From: Myxococcales bacterium
Lineage (GTDB): Bacteria; Myxococcota; Bradymonadia; UBA7976; UBA1532
Length of the DNA stretch: 5,118 bases
Assembly (NCBI GenBank): GCA_020430675.1
Contig: JAGQJJ010000360.1
Location: 1 to 5,118 of the forward strand
Direction of reading: 5' to 3'
Part shown: in pieces, positions 1-5,118 of the stretch
How the letters are laid out: every line of letters starts with the position of its first letter
Numbering within the stretch: position 1 is the stretch's first letter
Notes under the pieces: model-generated
What the model saw: the letters and a program-made list of their open reading frames with translations, nothing else
Told to the model about the DNA's origin: nothing
Database searches by the model: none
Position numbers and translations under genes: made by a program

Positions 1-728
1 ATGCGCCGCGCCGCCTCGCGCAGCGCCTCTTCGGGCTCGCGCACGCGGCGATACCAGATGAGCGCTTCGTTCGGGTGGCCAAAATCACGATGAAAATCGC
101 CCAGTTCGAGCGCGAGCGCGTCATCGGCCGGGTCGAGGGTGAGCGCCTCGTCGTAGAGCTTGCGCGCGTCGTCGTAGCGGCCACGGCGGGCGGCGATGCG
201 GGCTTGCCGGCGGATGATCTCGGGATCGTTGTCCTTCACGCGGCGGGCGCGGGTGAGCAGATCGTCGGCCTCGGCCAACGCTTCGGCCGAGGCGCCGTCG
301 GCCGCGAGCACTTCGGCCAGGTTCTTCAGCGCCGTGCGACGCCGCGACGACAGGCGCAGCGTCTCGCGGTAATAGCGGATGGCGTCGAAGCGGTTGCCGA
401 GCAGTTGGTGCAGATAGCCGAGGTTCTCGGTGATCTCGGGGTCGGTGCGGTCGAGATCATGGGCCTCGCGAAAGGCGTTGAGCGCCTCGGGGTAACGGCC
501 GCGCTGGGTGTACCAAAGGCCGGCGGCGTTGCGCTTGCGCGACAGGGCGCGGATCGCGTCGTCGACGATCTCGTGGATCGGCGGGCTGGCGTCGACGACC
601 GAGCCGCTGTCGCCCTCGTTTGCGGCTGCGTCGGCGAGGCCCGCGTCAGCCGGATCGGCGTCGGGCTCGGCGCGGGCGGTCGCGACGGCAAGCAAGGCCA
701 TCAAGGCGAGCAGCGGCGCGGGTTTCAC
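1..728 (-). CDS. Exported tetratricopeptide-repeat (TPR) protein, 3' end missing
   Basis: No stop codon occurs before the left edge, so 242 codons are visible and the C-terminus is missing. The start is GTG at 728-726. It overlaps the stop of the sigma-54 activator gene as GTGA (4 nt), which suggests translational coupling; no strong ribosome binding site is seen. Residues 1-20 form a clear Sec signal peptide: K2, a hydrophobic run of L/A/M/V, then ATARA before E21, a signal peptidase I type site with no lipobox cysteine. An acidic, Ala-rich linker (about 21-50) follows. About five TPR-like units of 34 residues cover 64-235. Examples are GLWYTQRGRYPEALNAF (70-86), NLGYLHQLLGNRFDAI (102-117) and RRGRYDDARKLYDEAL (181-196). 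TPRs are protein-binding scaffolds, so a periplasmic or envelope scaffold is inferred. The partner is unknown, and the missing C-terminus could carry another domain. Confidence 0.85.
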   Translation of the reverse strand, partial: MKPAPLLALMALLAVATARAEPDADPADAGLADAAANEGDSGSVVDASPPIHEIVDDAIRALSRKRNAAGLWYTQRGRYPEALNAFREAHDLDRTDPEITENLGYLHQLLGNRFDAIRYYRETLRLSSRRRTALKNLAEVLAADGASAEALAEADDLLTRARRVKDNDPEIIRRQARIAARRGRYDDARKLYDEALTLDPADDALALELGDFHRDFGHPNEALIWYRRVREPEEALREAARR

Positions 729-2350
729 GGCTGCCGAAGGTCGCGGACCTTGAGCCCGAGCTGGTTGAGCCGCAACCGGATGGCGCGCGACCGGTCCGCG
801 CTGCCGAGCAGGCGCTCGGCCATGGCCTCGAAGTCGCCATCGGTCTGCTGAAAGAGGTGCACGAAGTACTGCCGCTCGACGGCGACCGAGACCGCGTTGA
901 GCGTCGGCTGCGGTTCGAGGTGGATCGGCACCACATCGGGCCCGCGCGGTCCCTCATTTCCACCCAGGCTTGGCGCGCCGGACAGCAGATCGGCGACGAG
1001 GCCGGCGTCGACCTGAAGCCGGCCCGAGCTGAGGGGCAGGCCGGCCTCGATGGCATCGACCGCGGCGACGAGCGTGAAGGTGACCAGGTTGTGCATCACC
1101 ATCGACAGCTCGCGCAGGTTGCCGGGCCACGGGTGCGCGGCGAGGCGACGCCAGGCGGGTTCCGGCAGCGCGAGCTGCAGGCCGTCGGCGTCGGCTTCAG
1201 CGCGGCCGACCACCAGTTGCAGCGGCGCGCCGAACGGGCGGTCGAGCGCGCTGCAGACACGGTCGCGCAGGGCGGCGATCTCGGGCTCATCGACGGCGCG
1301 TTCGGTGAAGCGCTTGGCCAGAAACGGCAGGTCGCTGGTGCGGTCGCGCAGCGGTGGCAGCAGCACGCGGGTCGCGGGCGACAGACGCATATAGAGGTCG
1401 GCGCGGAACCGACCCGCGCGCACCGCCTCGCCGAGCGATTGGTTGCTGGCGGCGACGACCTTCACGTCGACGGTGATCTCGCGGCTGCCACCAAGCGGGC
1501 GCACTTTGTGGTCCTGCAAGACCAGCAGAAGCTGTTTCTGCACCTCGCCGGGCACGTTCTGGATCTCGTCGATGAACAGCGTGCCTTTGTCGGCCAGCTC
1601 GAACACGCCCTTGCGGTCGGCAACCGCGCCGGTATACGCGCCGCGCATCGCGCCGAAGAGGTGGGCCGAGATCAGGTCGGCGGGCACGGTGGCAAGGTCG
1701 CAGACGACAAACGGACCGGCGCGGCCGCTGTGGGCGTGGATGAAGCGCTCGGCCAGATACGACTTGCCGGTGCCGGTCTCGCCTTCGAGGATGACCGGCA
1801 ATCGGCCGCGGGCCAGCACCGCGAGCCGGCGGCGCAGGGCCCGCAGCGTGCGATCCCGGCCCCACAGGACATCGTCTTCTTCCTGGGCACGCGCCGCCGA
1901 TTCGAGCGCGGCGTGCACGCGGATGCGCAGCGCGTCGAGGTCGTCGCCGTCGAGCACATAGGTCATCGACTGCGCGGCGAGTTCGGCGGCGATGTCGCCA
2001 AGCGACAGGTCGGCCATCGCGGTCAGCAGCACAACCGGCAGGTCGGGGAAGCGGCGGCGGATCTCGCGCAGAATCGCGACGCCCTGAAAGCGCCGCAGCC
2101 GGCGGACCGAGGGCGCTTCGGGCAGGGGCAGCAAGCGGTCTTCGGGTACGTCGAACCGCATGTCGAGCAGCACGACGTCAACGGCGTCGGCGTGGCCGTC
2201 GAGGTAGTCGAGCGCCGCCGGGCCATCGGGCAGGCGGGGCAGGGGACCAGAGCCCGGGTCGACCAGCTCGAACTGCGGCATATGCGCGGCGATCGCCTCG
2301 GCGTAGGCCTCGCCGTCGTCGATGAGCAGCAGGCGGGGGCGATCAGCCAT
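725..2350 (-). CDS. Sigma-54-dependent transcriptional activator (receiver, AAA+, Fis-type HTH)
   Basis: This 541-residue protein has the classic bacterial enhancer-binding protein layout. The receiver-like domain (about 5-150) has acidic pair D11/D12, probable phosphoacceptor D63 in VVLLDMRF, and T110 in VVLLTA. It has about 18 extra residues between D63 and the next helix, and no lysine after the last strand (TYVLDGDD, 130-137). The AAA+ domain (about 163-430) has Walker A GETGTGKS (190-197) and the sigma-54 contact loop GAYTGA (237-242), an accepted variant of GAFTGA. Walker B is GTLFIDEI (256-263), and the arginine fingers R316 and R322 lie in FRADLYMRL. Sensor II is WPGNLREL (408-415). 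Residues about 502-538 form a Fis-like helix-turn-helix. The family hydrolyses ATP to open sigma-54 promoters from upstream sites. The ATG at 2350 overlaps the upstream gene by 8 nt. All ATPase motifs are intact, so it is probably functional. The target promoters are unknown; the neighbouring vgrG is a candidate. Confidence 0.96.
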   Translation of the reverse strand: MADRPRLLLIDDGEAYAEAIAAHMPQFELVDPGSGPLPRLPDGPAALDYLDGHADAVDVVLLDMRFDVPEDRLLPLPEAPSVRRLRRFQGVAILREIRRRFPDLPVVLLTAMADLSLGDIAAELAAQSMTYVLDGDDLDALRIRVHAALESAARAQEEDDVLWGRDRTLRALRRRLAVLARGRLPVILEGETGTGKSYLAERFIHAHSGRAGPFVVCDLATVPADLISAHLFGAMRGAYTGAVADRKGVFELADKGTLFIDEIQNVPGEVQKQLLLVLQDHKVRPLGGSREITVDVKVVAASNQSLGEAVRAGRFRADLYMRLSPATRVLLPPLRDRTSDLPFLAKRFTERAVDEPEIAALRDRVCSALDRPFGAPLQLVVGRAEADADGLQLALPEPAWRRLAAHPWPGNLRELSMVMHNLVTFTLVAAVDAIEAGLPLSSGRLQVDAGLVADLLSGAPSLGGNEGPRGPDVVPIHLEPQPTLNAVSVAVERQYFVHLFQQTDGDFEAMAERLLGSADRSRAIRLRLNQLGLKVRDLRQP

Positions 2351-2726
2351 CGTCCAGCTCGGCGCGCAGGGCGCGGATGGCGTCGCCGACGGCGCTCAGG
2401 TCGGCGGTGAGGACGGCGCGATCGAGGCGGCCGTCAAGCGCCGCGCGCCAGGCGAGCGCCCGGTCGACCGCGGCGGTCAGGCGTGCCCATCCTTGCAAGG
2501 CATCGAGCGCGCCGTCGGCTTCGTCGCAGAAGCGCAGCCAGAGCTGCTCGGCGCTGACCGGCCCATCGGCGCCGCGGCGCGTGCGCAACAAGGCCGTCGT
2601 GGCCGCGGCGCGCACGGCGTCCGCGTCGGCGTCTGCGGGCAGCATCGTCAAGGGCAGGCGGATGTACTTGCCGAGGTCGTGCTGCAAGTCGTCGAGGGCA
2701 TCCTGGAGGTCTTGCGGGTCGCGCAC
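2343..2726 (-). CDS. Small helical protein of unknown function with LQHDLGKY motif
   Basis: This is a 127-residue protein I do not recognise as a named family. The GTG at 2726 is the only plausible start, because an in-frame TAG lies ten codons upstream and no ATG, GTG or TTG comes between. The 3' end overlaps the ATG of the sigma-54 activator (ATGGCTGA, 8 nt), so the two are very likely co-translated. It is predicted to be almost entirely helical, with no signal peptide or membrane segment. Residues 5-23 form an amphipathic helix containing QHDLGKYIRLP (15-25), which resembles the phosphoacceptor H-box of histidine kinases or phosphotransfer proteins, with H16 as the candidate residue. The rest (about 35-127) is Ala/Leu/Arg/Asp-rich helix with LWLRFCDEADGALDAL (62-77). 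No ATP-binding kinase domain is present. A phosphotransfer or regulatory partner of the adjacent receiver protein is an inference; a plain adaptor or antagonist is equally possible. Confidence 0.8.
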   Translation of the reverse strand: MRDPQDLQDALDDLQHDLGKYIRLPLTMLPADADADAVRAAATTALLRTRRGADGPVSAEQLWLRFCDEADGALDALQGWARLTAAVDRALAWRAALDGRLDRAVLTADLSAVGDAIRALRAELDDG

Positions 2727-2799
2727 TTCTGGCTCTCGGTCAGGCAGGCGAGTCTACAAGATGCAGCGCGGTGCGTCGAATCAGCAGCATGCGCCGCGT

Positions 2800-2818
2800 G
2801 CCGTCTTTGGGCCGTCTT
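2800..2818. repeat. Direct repeat GCCGTCTT x2, 11-bp period, in the 91-nt operon gap
   Basis: Two identical 8-bp copies of GCCGTCTT lie at 2800-2807 and 2811-2818. Their 11-bp period is about one helical turn. The last base of the second copy is in the stop codon of the 345-residue protein gene. The pair sits about 75-90 bp upstream of the GTG of the 127-residue protein gene, in the only sizeable gap in the minus-strand cluster (2727-2817). This could be a regulator site for the downstream three genes, or chance in GC-rich DNA. I see no convincing promoter, terminator hairpin or other element in the gap. Confidence 0.3.
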
Positions 2819-3855
2819 CAGCTGTCATGCTCCCAACGGCGCTCCTCGGCCGCGATCTCGGCCAGCGCGTCGAAGGCGCGACGCAAGCCCCAGGCCAGGG
2901 CGTCGGCATCCTCGCGCAGCTGCTCTTCGCCGCGCTCGACCAGCTTGGGCAGCGTCTCGCGGGCGGTCTGCTCGGTGCGCCCGTCGTCGGGCCCGGGCTC
3001 GGCGAGCAGGCGCAAAAGGCCCGCCGCCGTGCACAGATAGACCTGCGCGCAGCCCACGGCCGAGCCGGCGTTGTACAGCGGCGCGCCGTGGGTCACGGCC
3101 AGGTTGATCACGTCGTAGATCAGCGAGGCGCTCAAGCCCCGTCCGGCGCGCGTCAGGTCGTCGAAGAGCCCTTCGAGGGCGTGCAGCGCTTCGGCCGTCT
3201 GCCGCGCGACCAGGATGCGATCGAAGGCATGGCGCAGCGTCCATGCGGCCGCGTCGATGTCGGGCTGATCGGGCACGCTCTCGAGCGCATCGGCCAGCTC
3301 ATCGGCCAGCGCTTCAAGCAGCGCCGCTTCGTCGTCGTCTTCGGCCTCGCCCATTGTCGTCAGCAACTGCTCGGCGGTGTGCTGGTAGATGCGCCGGCAG
3401 CCGTCGACGCCGCCCGCGTTGTACATGGGCGCGCCCCAATGGATGGCCAACGTGATGGTCTCGCACAGCCGCGTCAGCGGCGGCAGGCCGGCGTCGGCGC
3501 ATTGGGCGTCGATCTCGTCGCAAGCGCGCGCGATCGTCTCATCGCTCGTGCGGCGTTCGGGCCGACCCAGCAGCAGCAAGGCGTCGATGGCATCGGCGAC
3601 GCGGCGCGCCAGCACGGGCAGCGGGGCTTCGGCGAGCCAGGAATCGGCCGGCCCCACCGGCAGCACCACGGCGCCGCGGTCGAGGGCGGCCATGATCTGC
3701 GCCGGGTCGCAAGCACCACAGGCCACGACGGCGCGCGCCTCGCGGTCGTCGAGCGCGCGCGTGACGGTCAGGCCTTTGCGGGTCAGCACGGCCTCCAGCT
3801 CATCGCGGAACGGGTGGTGCGCTTCGTCGGCCAGCACCAGGACGTCGAGGGTCAT
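2818..3855 (-). CDS. Protein of unknown function with two tandem GAP-x-YNAG repeat units
   Basis: The ATG at 3855 gives 345 residues. The frame stays open 33 codons further upstream into the DUF2062 gene, but that extension is Arg/Ala-rich and unlike real protein, and the ATG leaves a tidy 10-nt gap. No good Shine-Dalgarno is visible. Residues 1 to about 95 look alpha/beta: a strand LDVLVLAD, helix 15-27, then a strand GAVVLPVG (61-68) and a helix 80-95. The rest is helical and internally duplicated with a period of 116-117 residues. AIHWGAPMYNAGGVDGC (137-153) matches AVTHGAPLYNAGSAVGC (253-269), and WTLRHAFDRI (205-214) matches WGLRRAFDAL (322-331). Each unit keeps Gly-Ala-Pro, Tyr-Asn-Ala-Gly and a Cys. 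An acidic stretch (170-200) links the two units. No signal peptide or membrane segment is seen, so it is probably cytoplasmic. I do not recognise a catalytic family, and its role is unknown. Confidence 0.85.
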   Translation of the reverse strand: MTLDVLVLADEAHHPFRDELEAVLTRKGLTVTRALDDREARAVVACGACDPAQIMAALDRGAVVLPVGPADSWLAEAPLPVLARRVADAIDALLLLGRPERRTSDETIARACDEIDAQCADAGLPPLTRLCETITLAIHWGAPMYNAGGVDGCRRIYQHTAEQLLTTMGEAEDDDEAALLEALADELADALESVPDQPDIDAAAWTLRHAFDRILVARQTAEALHALEGLFDDLTRAGRGLSASLIYDVINLAVTHGAPLYNAGSAVGCAQVYLCTAAGLLRLLAEPGPDDGRTEQTARETLPKLVERGEEQLREDADALAWGLRRAFDALAEIAAEERRWEHDS

Positions 3856-3865
3856 TTTGAGCGGT

Positions 3866-4414
3866 TCATTTCTCGGGGCTCGGCACCGGCCGGGCGCGGT
3901 GGCTCTGAATGCCGCGCGCCTGGTAGCGCGTGACAAGGCGGCGGACCAGCACATAAAAAAGGCCGCCGTTGAGGACGCCGATCACCGCGCCGCCGACGAC
4001 CATCGGCCAGAAGATGCTGCCGAGCAGGCCCAGCCCCTCGAGAAAGCCGTCGACCAGCCCCAGCTTCTGCAGGTCGGCGAAGTAGGCTTCGATCTGCGCA
4101 TAGGTCAGCTCGCCCCCGGTAAAGACCGCCCCCAGGCGGTATGTGCCGTAGAAGATGGGCGGGATGGTCAATGGATTCGTAATCCACGCCATGGGCAGGC
4201 TCGCGATGACGTTGGCCCCGATCAGTCGGCAGACGAGCGCGCCGATGACCATCTGCAGCCCGACGATCGGCTGGTAGGCCACAAAAGTGCCAATGGCCAC
4301 GCCCAGCGCGATGCGGTGCGGGGTGTCATCGAGGCTGAGCGTGCGGCGCCAGACGCCGCGCAGACGCTCAAGCAGGCCAGGTCGCGGCGCAGAGGTCTTC
4401 AAGCGGCCCCCCAA
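3866..4414 (-). CDS. DUF2062 family small integral membrane protein
   Basis: The 182 residues match the DUF2062 pattern. A basic N-terminal helix (14-27) precedes TPHRIALGVAIGTF (31-44), a hydrophobic region (36-68) and the hallmark WITNPLTIPPIFYGTYRLG (77-95). A second hydrophobic region (126-158) is followed by a basic C-terminal tail. The family consists of small inner-membrane proteins without an established biochemical role. The start is uncertain. The frame opens at a TTG (4414) with a second TTG at 4402. The only Shine-Dalgarno-like stretch (GAGGGG, 4438-4433) is 18 nt from the first TTG and only 9 nt from an in-frame ATT at 4423. No ATG or GTG lies near the expected start. It is the first gene of the minus-strand cluster and its stop is 10 nt before the next gene. 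Family assignment is strong; the start could shift by a few codons. Confidence 0.88.
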   Translation of the reverse strand: MGGRLKTSAPRPGLLERLRGVWRRTLSLDDTPHRIALGVAIGTFVAYQPIVGLQMVIGALVCRLIGANVIASLPMAWITNPLTIPPIFYGTYRLGAVFTGGELTYAQIEAYFADLQKLGLVDGFLEGLGLLGSIFWPMVVGGAVIGVLNGGLFYVLVRRLVTRYQARGIQSHRARPVPSPEK

Positions 4415-4417
4415 GGG

Positions 4418-4433
4418 AGCAATTGCGATGCCC
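4418..4433 (-). promoter_or_regulatory. Sigma-54-like -24/-12 element facing the DUF2062 operon (tentative)
   Basis: Read on the minus strand the sequence is GGGCATCGCAATTGCT. Against the consensus TGGCACG-N4-TTGCW it keeps the invariant GG (4432-4431) and GC (4420-4419) separated by exactly 10 nt. It also keeps GGCA and the full TTGCT, but lacks the first T and the CG of CACG. The operon encodes its own sigma-54 activator, which makes the match attractive. Transcription would begin near 4407, downstream of the TTG at 4414. That would force translation to start at TTG 4402 or later, almost leaderless. This conflict, and the chance of a G-run mimic, keep confidence low. Confidence 0.3.
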
Positions 4434-4603
4434 CCCTCTACATCTGCGCCGCCGTCGAAAAAAGGGGGAAATCGACGAATGCGCCTCGCGCGCTGACGAT
4501 GGCCATGCAGTCAACCGGGCGCATGTGGTAGAAATATACAGTGCGTGCGCTGCGCCTGCGCCGAGGACTGCAGGTGCGCCTGGCGGAATCCCCCCGAGGA
4601 GCC

Positions 4604-4607
4604 GGAG
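4604..4607 (+). promoter_or_regulatory. Ribosome binding site of vgrG
   Basis: GGAG lies 9 nt before the ATG at 4617, good spacing, and supports that ATG as the vgrG start. A second GAGGAG (4596-4601) lies further upstream at 15 nt. Confidence 0.65.
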
Positions 4608-4616
4608 CGAGTCGCG

Positions 4617-5118
4617 ATGACGAAGGAATACAAACAGGACAACCTCGGGCTGCAGGTGACGTCACCGCTTGGCGACAATGTTCTGCTGCTGCGGGCCCTG
4701 CATGGGGAGGATCGCCTGTCGGGGCTGTTCCACTACGAACTTGAGCTTTACAGCCAGAAATCGGACCTCGATATGACCAAGGTCGTCGGCGAACCGATGA
4801 CCGCCAAGATCGCCCACCCTGGCGGCGTCTACCACATCAACGGCGTCGTCTCGCGCTTCGTGCAGGCCGGCACCAGCCAGCGCTTCACCACCTACTACGC
4901 CGAGCTGCGCCCGTGGCTCTGGATGCTGACCCATGTGACCGACAGCCGGATCTTCCAGGAGAAGTCGGTCACCGACATCATCAAGGCCGTCTTCGATGTC
5001 AACGGGTTCAGCGATTACAAGCTGAGCGTGCAGGGCACCTACAACCCGCGCGAGTACTGCGTGCAGTACCAGGAGACCAGCTTCGACTTCGTCTCTCGGC
5101 TGATGGAAGAAGAGGGCA
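4617..5118 (+). CDS. vgrG: Type VI secretion spike protein VgrG (TssI), N-terminal part
   Basis: The first 167 codons are present and the gene runs off the right edge; complete VgrGs are usually 600 residues or more. The start ATG has a well-spaced GGAG. The visible part is the conserved gp27-like N-terminal domain. Family motifs in order are LQVTSPLGDNVLLL (12-25), RLSGLFHYELELYS (33-46), INGVVSRFVQAG (74-85), YYAELRPWLWMLTHVTDSRI (93-112), REYCVQYQETSFDFVSRLME (145-164) and then EEG. VgrG trimers form the puncturing tip of the T6SS on top of the Hcp tube. They carry effectors either as C-terminal extensions or through adaptors such as PAAR, DUF1795 or DUF4123 proteins. The C-terminal half and the downstream genes, where an effector would be, are outside the window. 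Transcription is away from the regulator cluster. Confidence 0.97.
   Translation, partial: MTKEYKQDNLGLQVTSPLGDNVLLLRALHGEDRLSGLFHYELELYSQKSDLDMTKVVGEPMTAKIAHPGGVYHINGVVSRFVQAGTSQRFTTYYAELRPWLWMLTHVTDSRIFQEKSVTDIIKAVFDVNGFSDYKLSVQGTYNPREYCVQYQETSFDFVSRLMEEEG

Larger units (their letters stand above)
4415..4616. promoter_or_regulatory. Divergent intergenic region with an AT-rich -10-like core
   Basis: This stretch of about 200 nt separates the divergent DUF2062 and vgrG starts and must hold the vgrG promoter unless that lies further upstream. The only AT-rich island is 4529-4540. It contains TATACA (4535-4540) on the plus strand and the overlapping TATATT on the minus strand (complement of 4533-4538), both possible -10 elements. 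No convincing -35 lies 16-18 nt upstream of either. There is also a 6-bp inverted repeat CGTCGA/TCGACG (4453-4458 and 4472-4477) around a 13-nt purine loop, and a 5-bp CATGC/GCATG pair (4504-4508, 4521-4525). Either could be an operator or chance. No gene is supported here. Confidence 0.3.

Noticed and set aside
75..851. 258-codon plus-strand frame at the left end
   Set aside because: It lies opposite the TPR gene, whose reading frame has a signal peptide and regular TPR periodicity. The plus frame has neither.
620..2410. 596-codon open frame on the plus strand antisense to the sigma-54 activator
   Set aside because: It is a GC-driven shadow. The opposite strand encodes all sigma-54 activator motifs, and the antisense translation shows no recognisable domain.
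2784..2806. Possible sigma-54 promoter upstream of the 127-residue protein gene (minus-strand GGCACG...TGC)
   Set aside because: The GG and GC are separated by 12 nt instead of the required 10.
2377..3933. 518-codon open frame on the plus strand
   Set aside because: It is antisense to three supported minus-strand genes, is Ala/Arg/Ser-rich low-complexity, and has no motif or ribosome binding site.
4453..4477. Inverted repeat CGTCGA/TCGACG as a rho-independent terminator
   Set aside because: The stem is only 6 bp with a 13-nt loop and no following T-run on either strand. It also lies between divergent 5' ends, where a terminator is not expected.
3389..4531. 380-codon plus-strand frame across the DUF2062 gene
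   Set aside because: It is antisense to the DUF2062 hallmark motif and to part of the 345-residue protein. Composition is unlike a folded protein.
4460..4600. Search for a -24/-12 promoter facing vgrG
   Set aside because: TGGCC (4500), TGGCGG (4581), GGTAG (4527) and the G-run at 4464 were tested. None has GC 10 nt after GG, so no sigma-54 site is claimed for vgrG here.
4438..4665. 75-codon minus-strand frame in the divergent region, ending ATG-TAG
   Set aside because: It overlaps the vgrG start on the opposite strand, is Arg/Ser/Pro-rich, and has no supporting motif.
1..5118. tRNA, rRNA, CRISPR arrays, insertion sequences or attachment sites
   Set aside because: No cloverleaf-like segment, regularly spaced repeats, transposase motifs or terminal inverted repeats were seen.

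Overview
The window is high-GC bacterial DNA packed with genes. Five genes run on the minus strand, and a sixth starts divergently near the right edge on the plus strand. The source looks like a proteobacterium-like or myxobacterium-like Gram-negative. The reasons are strong G/C preference at third codon positions, a sigma-54 activator with an unusual receiver domain, a Sec-exported TPR protein, and a type VI secretion (T6SS) spike gene. The lineage is inferred from gene style only, with no marker gene to confirm it.

Minus strand, in order of transcription. (1) A DUF2062 small membrane protein (4414-3866). (2) After 10 nt, a 345-residue protein of unknown function (3855-2818). It has an N-terminal alpha/beta segment followed by two copies of a roughly 116-residue unit, each carrying a GAP-[ML]-YNAG...GC motif. 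(3) After a 91-nt gap, a 127-residue helical protein with an LQHDLGKY motif (2726-2343). (4) Overlapping it by 8 nt, a 541-residue sigma-54-dependent transcriptional activator with receiver, AAA+ and Fis-type helix-turn-helix domains (2350-725). (5) Overlapping that by 4 nt, an exported TPR protein cut off by the left edge (728-1). The overlaps make genes 3-5 a firm transcriptional unit. Genes 1-2 probably belong with them, but the 91-nt gap could hold a separate promoter.

Plus strand: after a divergent intergenic region of about 200 nt, the first 167 codons of a VgrG (TssI) T6SS spike protein (4617-5118) run off the right edge.

Reading together: the sigma-54 activator, its small overlapping partner and the TPR protein look like a signalling and envelope module placed back-to-back with a T6SS spike gene. 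Sigma-54 activators control T6SS genes in several bacteria, so control of vgrG is a reasonable hypothesis. However, I found no -24/-12 promoter facing vgrG. The one good -24/-12-like match faces the DUF2062 operon, and it conflicts with the annotated TTG start there. The least described parts are the 127-residue HDLGKY protein, the duplicated 345-residue protein, and the receiver domain with an insertion and no conserved lysine.
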